A stretch of 6,892 bases of DNA, from assembly GCA_005779525.1 (NCBI GenBank), contig SXIZ01000164.1:1-6892 (forward strand). Direction: 5' to 3'. The notes beneath the pieces are model-generated. The model was not told where the DNA came from, did not search any database, and was given only the letters and a program-made list of their open reading frames with translations. Positions 1 through 6,037 of the stretch are shown one piece after another. The stretch's first letter is position 1. Each line of letters opens with the position of its first letter. The stretch is from Methylococcaceae bacterium (GTDB lineage: Bacteria > Pseudomonadota > Gammaproteobacteria > Methylococcales > Methylomonadaceae). Both the position numbers and the translations under genes were made by a program.

Positions 1-659
1 CCGCGAATTTTTTTCTCCATTTCCAGTAAGTCAACTTCACCTTCCATAAAGCGCATCAACGATTCCATGCGCGTAGCTATGTTGGTGGTTTCTAATAGGG
101 TTTGTTTGTCTTCAACCTTGAGTGCCATGTGGGCGGCAATGGTATCGGCTAAACGTCCCAAATCATCGATACCCGCTAAGGAATTGAGTACCTCCGGTGG
201 GATTTTGCTATTGAGTTTGACGTATTGTTCAAACGAGTGCATAACTGTACGTTGCAGAACGTCTTGTTCTTGTTCAGAAATGGCAATTTCATCTTCAATT
301 TCAGTTACTAACGCAGCGACATAACCTTCAACCTCGTAATATTCAGTCACGCGGCTGCGTTGGCTACCTTCAACTAATACTTTTACCGTGCCATCCGGTA
401 ATTTCAAAAGTTGAATAATATTTGCTAAAGTACCTGCCATATACAGGTCCTTAAAATCTGGCTCATCGATTTCAGCTTGTTTTTGTGCGACCAGCAGTAC
501 TTGTTTATTGTCACGCATCGCAACATCCAATGCGACGATAGATTTTTCGCGCCCAACAAACAAGGGGATGATCATGTGTGGATAAACGACCACATCGCGT
601 AACGGCAATACCGGAATTGCCAAGTCAGATAGCTGAACAGTTTTTGTGCGTTTTGCCAT
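1..659 (-). CDS. lon: ATP-dependent protease Lon, N-terminal part (truncated by window edge)
   Basis: Lon is a cytoplasmic AAA+ serine protease that degrades misfolded and short-lived regulatory proteins. Translating the minus strand from the ATG at 659-657 gives 219 uninterrupted residues that run off the left edge, so the ATPase and Ser-Lys protease domains lie outside the window. What is visible is the N-terminal LON substrate-recognition domain. It starts MAKRTKTVQLSDLAIPVLPL, continues with RDVVVYPHMIIPLFVGREKS (residues 21-40), and has the family block GTLANIIQLLKLPDGTVKV at 76-94. The charged helical stretch after about residue 185 fits the start of the coiled-coil linker. An AGG about 9 nt upstream of the ATG is an acceptable ribosome site. 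The gene is divergent from gloB across a 140-bp gap. Nothing in the visible part is broken. Identification is by recalled family sequence and is very secure. Confidence 0.96.
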   Translation of the reverse strand, partial: MAKRTKTVQLSDLAIPVLPLRDVVVYPHMIIPLFVGREKSIVALDVAMRDNKQVLLVAQKQAEIDEPDFKDLYMAGTLANIIQLLKLPDGTVKVLVEGSQRSRVTEYYEVEGYVAALVTEIEDEIAISEQEQDVLQRTVMHSFEQYVKLNSKIPPEVLNSLAGIDDLGRLADTIAAHMALKVEDKQTLLETTNIATRMESLMRFMEGEVDLLEMEKKIR

Positions 660-799
660 AAATACGACCTATTATGCAAACTAATGAAAATTACTTATTA
701 CAGTGGGGATGATTTACTAAAACACAACACCCCGTCCAGTAAACCCAAAAAAATAAATACCCTCCAGTTAATCTTACTATACCACTTGGAATTAAGCCT
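660..799. promoter_or_regulatory. Divergent intergenic region between lon and gloB
   Basis: This 140-bp AT-rich gap must hold the promoters of both lon (leftward) and gloB (rightward). I see no hexamer pair close enough to consensus to name. On the gloB side there is a TACTAT at 775-780 without a recognisable -35. On the lon side I found no convincing heat-shock (sigma32) pair, although lon is a heat-shock gene in many proteobacteria. The region is reported for its position only. Confidence 0.5.
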
Positions 800-1564
800 A
801 TGTTGAGTATAAATCAAATACCAGTCTTGCAAGATAATTATATCTATGTACTCTGTGACCCAGACTCAGGTCACGCGGCAGTGATTGACCCTACGCTAGC
901 CGCGCCAGTTATAGAGTTTCTTGCAGAACATCGCTGGCAGCTAACGCATATTCTGAATACTCATCACCATCATGATCATATTGGTGGGAATGTCGAGCTA
1001 AAAGAATATTCCGGGTGTAAAATTTTTGCTTCAAGCTATGATGCAAAGAGAATACCTGGCGTAGATCATGCTCTCAATGAGGGGGACCAGATTTGGCTGG
1101 GTGAGCATGCAATTACGGTGTTGGCAACGCCAGGGCATACCTTAGGACATATCGTATACTATTTGCCTGAACACGCTGCCTTGTTTTGTGGTGATACCTT
1201 GTTTGCCATGGGCTGTGGGCGTTTGTTTGAAGGTACAGCGGCGCAACTTTGGCATTCTTTGCAGAAAATTATGACGCTCCCTCAAGAGACTTGGGTGTAT
1301 TGTGCACATGAATATACGGAAGCTAACGCTCGTTTTGCACGGAGTGTCGAGCCAGCTAACCAAGTATTGCGTGAGCGAATTGCCGAGATTATTACGTTAC
1401 GTCAACAGCATCTGCCTACTGTGCCTTTTAAATTGGCAGATGAATTAGCCACCAACCCATTTTTGCGCGTTACCCAAGCAGATTTACAAAATCAGCTGCA
1501 GATGCAAGGCGCCAGTGCGGTTGAGGTCTTTAGCCATTTACGGGGTTTGAAAGATAAATTTTGA
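800..1564 (+). CDS. gloB: Hydroxyacylglutathione hydrolase (glyoxalase II)
   Basis: This cytoplasmic enzyme of the metallo-beta-lactamase fold hydrolyses S-D-lactoylglutathione to D-lactate and glutathione, the second step of methylglyoxal detoxification. The 254-residue length is typical of the family. The metal-binding motif THHHHDH is at residues 54-60. Further expected ligands are H113 (in ATPGHTLGH), D132 (in CGDTLF) and H170 (in CAHEYT), so the two-metal site is complete. The C-terminal block HLRGLKDKF supplies R248 and K251, matching the glutathione-contacting Arg/Lys of the family, and Y172 in HEYT also fits. The N-terminus (IPVLQDNYIYVL) aligns with the family start, which supports this ATG despite a weak ribosome site (only GGA at 788-790). 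Glyoxalase I is not in the window. No terminator is evident before the next gene, 108 bp downstream. Confidence 0.97.
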   Translation: MLSINQIPVLQDNYIYVLCDPDSGHAAVIDPTLAAPVIEFLAEHRWQLTHILNTHHHHDHIGGNVELKEYSGCKIFASSYDAKRIPGVDHALNEGDQIWLGEHAITVLATPGHTLGHIVYYLPEHAALFCGDTLFAMGCGRLFEGTAAQLWHSLQKIMTLPQETWVYCAHEYTEANARFARSVEPANQVLRERIAEIITLRQQHLPTVPFKLADELATNPFLRVTQADLQNQLQMQGASAVEVFSHLRGLKDKF

Positions 1565-1672
1565 GTTTGTCTCAAGCTTGCGTGTCCAGAATAGCAATAT
1601 TAAAACTCGAATGTTAAGATTTACGCTTACCATTAAAATTTCGTTAAATCATTACCCTATAAGGAGTGCTGC

Positions 1673-2779
1673 ATGAGCTTGTTTGATAAATTTTTGGGTG
1701 AATTTGTCGATGTCATCGAATGGACCGATCCCTCCAATGATGTGATGGTGCATCGTTTTGAGCGTTATGCTAACGAAATTAAATATGGCGCGATGTTAAC
1801 GGTCAGGGAATCGCAGGTTGCTATTTTGGTGAATGAGGGACGTATTGCGGATGTCTATCAACCGGGATTGCATAAGTTAGAAACCAGCAATATGCCGATT
1901 ATGACGACGTTGCAAAGTTGGAAACATGGTTTTAATAGTCCGTTTAAAGCTGAAGTGTATTTTTTTAATACTCGGCGGTTCACCAATTTGAAGTGGGGAA
2001 CCAAAAATCCACTGATGTTGCGTGACAAAGACTTTGGTGCCGTCCGCATTCGGGCGTTTGGTAGCTATGCTGTCAAAATCCAAGATGCTACCACCTTCAG
2101 CAAGGAAATCGTGGGTACCCATGGGCAATTTCGTACCGAGGATATTAGTGAACAATTACGTAATATGATTACTGCACGCTTTAGTGCAATTTTAGGTGAA
2201 GCGAATATTCCCGTACTCGATTTAGCGGGAAATTACGATGATTTAAGTGAATTTATCAGCAAGAAGTTAAGCCCTGAATTTTTAGTCTACGGCCTGGAAG
2301 TTAGTAATTTATTAATTGAAAACATTTCATTACCTGAAGAAGTTGAGCAAGCGCTGGACAAGCGCACCAGTATGGGCATTCTCGGTAATTTGAACGACTA
2401 TACCAAATTTCAAGCTGCAGAAGCCTTGCAAACAGCTGCGGCTAATCCCTCAGGTACCGCCAGTGCGGGGGTTGGCTTAGGCATAGGCTTGGCAATGGCG
2501 CAAGAGATATCTAGAAATTTTACGGCAGCGCCTAATGTGGCTGCTACCACTGTCGCCCCCCCGCCTATCCCCGGAGGACGGCAATATTTTGTCGCGGTCA
2601 ATGGCCAAAAAACCGGGCCATTTGACTTAGCAAGCATACAACAAAAAATTCAAACCGGCGAACTGCTGACATCCAGTCTAGTTTGGCATCAGCCACTGGT
2701 AAATTGGTTGCCTGCCGCTGAAATTGCAGATTTCGTGAATTTGTTTGCCGAAATTCCGCCACCGATACCAGGTGCTTAA
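1673..2779 (+). CDS. SPFH (YdjI/virion-core-like) protein with C-terminal GYF_2 domain
   Basis: This 368-residue protein resembles the SPFH/band-7 family of Bacillus YdjI (often annotated 'virion core protein'), membrane-associated scaffolds linked in Bacillus to the PspA envelope-stress response. Residues about 20-235 carry the SPFH-like part: VMVHRFERYANEIKYGAMLT near the start, then VRESQVAILVNEGRIADVYQ, the PGLHKLET turn, and an IPVLDLAGNYDDLSEFI segment. A helical and Gly/Ala-rich linker follows (about 238-280, including GVGLGIGLAMAQ). Residues about 304-352 look like a GYF_2 domain, with YFVAVNGQKTGPF, LVWHQ and NWLP. The motif PPPIPG occurs on both sides of it, at 296-301 and at the very end, 362-367. 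There is no signal peptide or membrane segment, so it is probably cytoplasmic and peripheral. A strong AAGGAG at 1661-1666, 6 nt before the ATG, fixes the start. No PspA-like partner gene is present here, so a role in envelope stress is inference. Confidence 0.88.
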   Translation: MSLFDKFLGEFVDVIEWTDPSNDVMVHRFERYANEIKYGAMLTVRESQVAILVNEGRIADVYQPGLHKLETSNMPIMTTLQSWKHGFNSPFKAEVYFFNTRRFTNLKWGTKNPLMLRDKDFGAVRIRAFGSYAVKIQDATTFSKEIVGTHGQFRTEDISEQLRNMITARFSAILGEANIPVLDLAGNYDDLSEFISKKLSPEFLVYGLEVSNLLIENISLPEEVEQALDKRTSMGILGNLNDYTKFQAAEALQTAAANPSGTASAGVGLGIGLAMAQEISRNFTAAPNVAATTVAPPPIPGGRQYFVAVNGQKTGPFDLASIQQKIQTGELLTSSLVWHQPLVNWLPAAEIADFVNLFAEIPPPIPGA

Positions 2780-2917
2780 TCTTAATCTCAATGTCGTGAG
2801 TTGCCGATAGTATTTGCCGCAGAAGTTATTAAGTTATAGCTCACAGAATTCAATAGCCTAAAATCTAGGGTGCTAGGTGAGTGTTGATCGGTTTTTAGAA
2901 TATAAGTCTTTGATTAT

Positions 2918-2946
2918 TTGACTTCAGGTACATGACAAAATAGAAT
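2918..2946 (+). promoter_or_regulatory. Putative sigma70-type promoter for the spherulin-4-like gene
   Basis: TTGACT at 2918-2923 is followed after exactly 17 bp by TAGAAT at 2941-2946. Each hexamer differs from the sigma70 consensus at one position. Transcription would start near 2953 and leave a leader of about 64 nt before the ATG at 3017. This is the best promoter-like pair in the window and suggests the gene is transcribed independently of the upstream SPFH gene. It is a prediction by eye only. Confidence 0.65.
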
Positions 2947-3016
2947 TATAGGCGTAAATGCGATGTTTTTTTTACGGGTTAATTTAATGTCAATTACCGG
3001 ATAACTCCTACAGGCC

Positions 3017-3958
3017 ATGAAAATAAAAAACATAGCACTATCGCTCACGCTGTATATAGTCGCGACTAATAATTGTTCCGCGGTAGATTTATTGGTGCCA
3101 GCCTATTTTTACCCGTCAAGTAATCCGCAGGCGAGTTATTGGGACGAGATGACCAATGCGTTGCTGCATGCGCATGAAAATCATCAAAATTTAAATATCA
3201 CCGCGATCATGAATCCAAATAATGGGCCTTCGTCTGCGCCTAACTCGGATTATGCAAATGCCATTCATGATTTTCGCGCAGCGGGGGGTAAGGTGGTCGG
3301 TTACGTTTATACCTGTTATGGTGTGAGTGATTGTTATGTCAAGAACGAGACTCGCGGCGTAGAAGATGTGCTTGCTGATGTGAATACCTACACGCAATTT
3401 TATCCAGGTGACATTGATGGCATTTTTTTAGATGAGCTTTCCAGTACTCATGATGCTTTAGGTTTTTACAAAAACGTCACTGATCCTATTAAAGCTGCGC
3501 ATCCGCAATGGGAAATCATCGGTAATGCTGGAATTTTTCCGGTTGACCCCGACTATTTTAATCAGTTGACGACCATCGTTACGCATGAAGAAGCAAGCGC
3601 TCCCAGCGGTGCTTTACCCCAAAATAATACAGATTGGTTAACTGCTGCCGATCCGGGTCGTCAGGCGCGCTTGTTTTATAATGTTGCTTCTGAGCAGGAA
3701 ATGTTGGCTTTACTGGATGAATCGGTAAAGGCTAAATACGTATATTTTACCGATGATGATGTCGTCAACTCATTGGGCATAAATGACAATAATCCTTGGG
3801 ATCAATTACCAACTTATTGGAACGCAGAAGCTCTAGCTGTTGCTAACGTATCCAGTGTGCCCGTCCCAAGTGCGGTGTTGCTTTATCTTTCAGGAATTTT
3901 GGGTTGGATTTTTCCGCGTAAGTTTCTGCATAGGTTTAGCAAGTCAGCTGCATTTTAG
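3017..3958 (+). CDS. Secreted spherulation-specific family 4 protein with PEP-CTERM-like tail
   Basis: This 313-residue exported protein belongs to the spherulation-specific family 4 (Spherulin4 type), a probable TIM-barrel fold of poorly known function, possibly carbohydrate-active. An N-terminal signal peptide is clear: MKIK, a hydrophobic core (IALSLTLYIVA), and likely cleavage after NCSA at residue 22. Family-like blocks are LLVPAYFYPSSNP (25-37), IMNPNNGPSSAP (64-75), DGIFLDEL (134-141, acidic strand end typical of such barrels), NAGIFPVDPDYF (170-181) and YFTDDD (243-248). C100 and C106 could form a disulfide. The C-terminus has VPVPSA (281-286), a hydrophobic stretch to F299, then PRK (300-302). 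This is the three-part pattern of a PEP-CTERM exosortase signal in its VPxPSA form. The tail after PRK is unusually long (LHRFSKSAAF follows F303). No strong Shine-Dalgarno sequence is seen, only AGG at 3012-3014, very close to the ATG. An in-frame ATG at 2987 is cut off by a stop codon. Confidence 0.85.
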   Translation: MKIKNIALSLTLYIVATNNCSAVDLLVPAYFYPSSNPQASYWDEMTNALLHAHENHQNLNITAIMNPNNGPSSAPNSDYANAIHDFRAAGGKVVGYVYTCYGVSDCYVKNETRGVEDVLADVNTYTQFYPGDIDGIFLDELSSTHDALGFYKNVTDPIKAAHPQWEIIGNAGIFPVDPDYFNQLTTIVTHEEASAPSGALPQNNTDWLTAADPGRQARLFYNVASEQEMLALLDESVKAKYVYFTDDDVVNSLGINDNNPWDQLPTYWNAEALAVANVSSVPVPSAVLLYLSGILGWIFPRKFLHRFSKSAAF

Positions 3959-4026
3959 TGTTTCAAAATAAACCCATAACTAACGACCCTCATCTCCCCA
4001 GCAAAATTATTTTTCTCCGAGTGCTA

Positions 4027-4054
4027 ACTTTGTTACTCAGTAAAGTAACAAAGT
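4027..4054. repeat. Perfect 11-bp inverted repeat
   Basis: ACTTTGTTACT (4027-4037) and AGTAACAAAGT (4044-4054) are exact reverse complements separated by six bases. The structure lies about 70 bp after the spherulin-4-like gene. No T-run follows on either strand, so it is not a standard intrinsic terminator. It could be a transcript-stabilising 3' hairpin or a binding site for a dimeric regulator of the downstream gene. The sequence shows the symmetry; its role is unknown. Confidence 0.8.
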
Positions 4055-4312
4055 CTAAGTAGAATCGCCAATTACCTGCCTACTAATGCTTTGCATTTAG
4101 ATGCTTGCTACCCGACCAAGGATGCTGGTTACTTAAGGATTGTAGCGAGGGGATTTGTTAGGCTTGCTTCAATCTGCAGGTAAGCTTTTCTTGGAAATGA
4201 ACGCTGCCCTTGAGGGGGGTGATATCTTAGTGTTTTACTTAAGGTAGTTATTTCAACACTATGGAATATAAAATATTTTTGATGTATATTAGTAAACAAT
4301 ATTTTTATTTTT

Positions 4313-4316
4313 GGAG
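4313..4316 (+). promoter_or_regulatory. Ribosome binding site deciding the start of the TIGR04073-like gene
   Basis: GGAG sits 7 nt before the ATG at 4324. The earlier in-frame ATG at 4261 has no Shine-Dalgarno sequence and would add 21 residues rich in aromatic residues in front of an otherwise textbook signal peptide, so 4324 is preferred. Confidence 0.75.
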
Positions 4317-4323
4317 TACTGAA

Positions 4324-4695
4324 ATGCAAATAATTTTTAAAACCCTGGTTATAACCGCGTTGCTGTTGGCTGCTACTCGCATTAGTTTTGCAGAGGGATC
4401 AAGTCATACTTCACGCGTAGGCGAAAAATTAGGTGTCGCCATTGCGAATGTGTCCACTGGCTTTGTTGAATTGCCGAAAACAATTATTGCCACTAGTAAA
4501 ACCAATGGCATTGCTTATGGGCTAACGGCTGGATTTATGACAGGTATAGTGCATACTGTGGGTCGTACTACTTTAGGGGCGTTGGATTTAGCCACCTTTA
4601 TGATTCCAACTAAATCATTAGTGCATTCAGAATATATTTGGAATAATTTTAGTCAAGAAACCACCTATACAACTAATTGGCAAATGCGTCGTTAA
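4324..4695 (+). CDS. Small exported protein, exosortase system-associated TIGR04073-like
   Basis: From ATG 4324 this is a 123-residue precursor. MQIIFK, a hydrophobic core (TLVITALLLAATRI) and SFA before E24 form a signal peptide; the mature protein of about 100 residues is probably periplasmic or envelope-bound. The body follows the pattern I associate with the TIGR04073 family, small proteins that co-occur with the exosortase/PEP-CTERM system. Matching blocks are RVGEKLGVAIANVSTGFVEL-PKTI (31-54), NGIAYGLTAGFMTGIVHTVG (61-80) and RTTLGALDLATFMIP (81-95). The two Gly-rich stretches may be amphipathic membrane-contacting helices. The biochemical role of the family is unknown. Its position next to a protein with a PEP-CTERM-like tail agrees with the assignment, although 365 nt separate them and no exosortase gene is visible. 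An intrinsic terminator follows 32 bp after the stop. Family assignment is by recalled pattern and fairly confident. Confidence 0.8.
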   Translation: MQIIFKTLVITALLLAATRISFAEGSSHTSRVGEKLGVAIANVSTGFVELPKTIIATSKTNGIAYGLTAGFMTGIVHTVGRTTLGALDLATFMIPTKSLVHSEYIWNNFSQETTYTTNWQMRR

Positions 4696-4727
4696 GAGTT
4701 TTTAATGCCCGTGTTGTTAAATAATTG

Positions 4728-4750
4728 ACGTTACGCAGTAACGTGTTTTT
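4728..4750 (+). terminator. Rho-independent terminator of the TIGR04073-like gene
   Basis: ACGTTAC (4728-4734), the loop GCA, and GTAACGT (4738-4744) make a perfect 7-bp stem, followed by one G and then TTTTT (4746-4750). It lies 32 bp after the stop codon and directly abuts the left end of the long repeat. The stem is short and only moderately GC-rich, so termination may be partial. Confidence 0.65.
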
Positions 4751-5113
4751 ATCCCATTTACCGCGTCGAGCACCGGAGTCGTTATCGGGAAAAGCCCAAC
4801 GGGTTGCGGCAGGAATGCCGCAAGGTGGCAATGTACCCACAGGGCATAAAGGGCAGATTGCCCCTTTTGTCACCCACCGATAACTACGAGGAGCGCAAGA
4901 CATTAGCGGTAACTGGGCCGCCTAATGACTCATGCCATCCAGGCATTCGCACTTCGGGTGCTAACGCATCCAAATCTGTTCCTGACAGATTTGTCTTTGA
5001 ATACTTTCTTTTCGACTGCAGGGAGGCTGGAGGTGTAGCAACGCCTGGAGCAGTTGCCGAGGCGGAGCAAAAGAAAGTATTTCGCCATCACCGTCGGGTG
5101 CGAGAACCCGATT
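4750..5113 (+). repeat. Long structured non-coding repeat, copy 1
   Basis: Bases 4750-5019 recur at 6623-6892 in the same orientation with a constant offset of 1873 and no gaps. By hand I count 16 differences in 270 bases (about 94% identity), none in the last 54. The unit probably continues to about 5113, since hairpins go on that far, but its right end cannot be fixed. It is dense in hairpins: TTGCGGCA/TGCCGCAA (4804-4823, 8 bp, 4-nt loop), GGGCA/TGCCC (4851-4863), ATGCC/GGCAT (4932-4946), CAAATCTGT/ACAGATTTG (4971-4993, 9 bp, 5-nt loop), a long-range 13-bp pairing at 5000-5081, and TCGGGT/ACCCGA (5094-5111). Open frames on both strands exist, but the differences between copies mostly change amino acids and two fall in a hairpin loop. 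A structured RNA or a non-autonomous mobile repeat fits better than a protein. Confidence 0.85.
5000..5081. repeat. 13-bp inverted repeat enclosing smaller stems, inside repeat copy 1
   Basis: AATACTTTCTTTT (5000-5012) is the exact reverse complement of AAAAGAAAGTATT (5069-5081), with 56 nt between. Inside, GACTGC (5014-5019) can pair with GCAGTT, allowing one G-T pair, and AGGTGT can pair with ACGCCT around a 4-nt loop. The result is a long stacked hairpin. In copy 2 only the left arm (6873-6885) is in the window. The right arm should lie just past the edge. Confidence 0.8.
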
Positions 5114-5180
5114 AGAAAACCGTCGCGATAGTTTACAGAATGATTATTTCTATGCTGAAAAACTATTTACTTAACATCAT

Positions 5181-5834
5181 TCAATATATAAACCTAATGT
5201 TATCAATAACATTTTTTACTCCAGGCGTGCTCCAGGCAGATTGCTTTGCTAAATCGCGTTCCGCCCAGCTATGCACGACTCCGGTGAGCGTGACTTCTGC
5301 ACCATGGACATCAACTACAATTTTTTGCGCATCACTGGTAGCACGCCGTTTCAGGGCAGCTTCTATATCTGATTTCACTGCACTTAAGCTAACTTTAGGA
5401 GCAATAACAATTTGGTTGCTCAACCCTGTGACCCCCGGAAGATAGCGCACGGTTTCGGCGGCAATGTCTCGCTGATAAGCCCAGTCCACCTCACCCGTCA
5501 ACGTAATCCAACCGTTTTCAAGCATCACCTTGACAGACTCTTTGGCGAGTAAAATTGAAAATTCCAAGGCATTTTCTGCAGAACGTGCAATATCGATATC
5601 ACTGCGTATGCAGTTTCCTGGAAGATTCACTTCGATGGCGATTACCAACGCTTTAACCCCGGTAACCCGGCGAGTAGCAGATTCGGCATGCCATTTTTCC
5701 GCAAAGTTGTCCACTTGTCCTGCGAGGGTTACGATACCGTCTTGTACTTCAACCCCAATACGCTCAGCGTTAATGGTAGGTTCCCAACTGAGTTCCGCGA
5801 TAATTTCTTTTTGTAAGGTGGCGTCACTTTTCAT
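5181..5834 (-). CDS. Cytoplasmic protein of three BON domains
   Basis: This 217-residue protein is three BON domains in tandem. Each has the pattern beta-strand, TL(A/T)G-V, helix, then PGV or TGV and a final strand: DGIVTLAGQVDNFAEKWHAE...VTGVKAL (32-63), NGWITLTGEVDWAYQRDIAA...LPGVTGL (107-138), and GAEVTLTGVVHSWAERDLAK...TPGVKNV (178-209). BON domains occur in OsmY-type stress proteins and are thought to bind membranes or lipids. Unlike OsmY, this one has no signal peptide, so it is predicted cytoplasmic. The start at 5834 is chosen because AGGAG lies 8 nt upstream; an upstream in-frame ATG at 5867 would add 11 residues that fit no BON pattern. The gene is divergent from the HbpS-like gene and ends about 70 bp from repeat copy 1. 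No terminator is evident downstream. General stress induction is inferred from relatives only. Confidence 0.92.
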   Translation of the reverse strand: MKSDATLQKEIIAELSWEPTINAERIGVEVQDGIVTLAGQVDNFAEKWHAESATRRVTGVKALVIAIEVNLPGNCIRSDIDIARSAENALEFSILLAKESVKVMLENGWITLTGEVDWAYQRDIAAETVRYLPGVTGLSNQIVIAPKVSLSAVKSDIEAALKRRATSDAQKIVVDVHGAEVTLTGVVHSWAERDLAKQSAWSTPGVKNVIDNIRFIY

Positions 5835-5842
5835 GATCAATG

Positions 5843-5847
5843 CTCCT
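5843..5847 (-). promoter_or_regulatory. Ribosome binding site of the BON-domain gene
   Basis: On the minus strand AGGAG stands 8 nt before the ATG at 5834-5832, which decides this start over the in-frame ATG at 5867. Confidence 0.75.
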
Positions 5848-5873
5848 AAGGGCTTAATGAAGTTCAATAATGC

Positions 5874-5903
5874 ATTAAAGCTGTGCTCCGCTCTGTTGGT
5901 TAA
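5874..5903 (-). promoter_or_regulatory. Possible promoter of the BON-domain gene
   Basis: Read on the minus strand, TTAACC (5903-5898) is followed after 18 bp by TTTAAT (5879-5874). The -10 matches consensus at five of six positions and the -35 at four of six. It would give a leader of roughly 35 nt. This is a weak call by eye. Confidence 0.3.
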
Positions 5904-5935
5904 CGCACCTAGCGCGATAAAAGGCTAATTCAAGT

Positions 5936-5954
5936 TCTGAGGACAGACCTCAGA
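5936..5954. repeat. 7-bp hairpin/palindrome between divergent BON and HbpS-like genes
   Basis: TCTGAGG (5936-5942) and CCTCAGA (5948-5954) are perfect reverse complements around a 5-nt centre. It lies about 100 bp upstream of the BON start and 84 bp upstream of the HbpS-like start, where a shared operator could sit. No T-run follows. Function is unknown. Confidence 0.6.
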
Positions 5955-6037
5955 GTGCGCAAGCGTACAGATAAATAGTGCATAGATCAGCTAGAGTAGC
6001 AATTGATTTTATCTAGCACATTGACTGAGGAATAAGT

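Larger units (their letters stand above)
3959..4323. other. Non-coding gap between the two exported-protein genes
   Basis: These 365 nt hold no gene I can support on either strand. Apart from the perfect inverted repeat at 4027-4054, there is a weaker hairpin (4162-4167 pairing with 4180-4185, one G-T pair) followed by TTTTC, too weak to call a terminator. The last 60 nt before the next gene are very AT-rich and include TATAAAAT at 4267-4274, with no good -35 element. The leader probably lies in this AT-rich part. Confidence 0.6.

Noticed and set aside
660..720. Heat-shock (sigma32) promoter for lon
   Set aside because: A CCCCAC run is present on the minus strand, but no CTTGAA-like -35 lies at the right distance.
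4261..4323. Longer N-terminus for the TIGR04073-like protein from the ATG at 4261
   Set aside because: No Shine-Dalgarno sequence precedes it and it would bury the signal peptide. GGAG before 4324 gives a standard precursor.
4129..4329. Minus-strand open frame of 66 codons in the gap before the TIGR04073-like gene
   Set aside because: It overlaps the start and ribosome site of that gene, has no ribosome site or family pattern, and its N-terminal half is AT-rich low-complexity sequence.
4725..4753. Promoter-like TTGACG with TTTATC after 17 bp, pointing into repeat copy 1
   Set aside because: The hexamers lie across the better supported terminator hairpin and the -10 matches poorly. Copy 2 has no equivalent sequence upstream.
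4673..4903. Minus-strand open frame in repeat copy 1 (begins MSCAPRSYR), with a counterpart at 6594-6776
   Set aside because: The two frames align, but most base differences between copies change the amino acid (for example W/G, I/S, P/H, R/L, W/R), and the similarity ends where the repeat ends. This is a by-product of a conserved non-coding repeat, though automatic annotation may call it a hypothetical protein.
4804..5115. Plus-strand open frame of 103 codons inside repeat copy 1, starting with TTG
   Set aside because: It begins inside a hairpin stem, has no ribosome site, and matches no family pattern. It follows the hairpins of the repeat rather than a protein.
5140..5445. Plus-strand open frame of 101 codons opposite the end of the BON gene
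   Set aside because: It is the shadow of the strongly supported BON coding sequence on the other strand. The same applies to 5530-5928.
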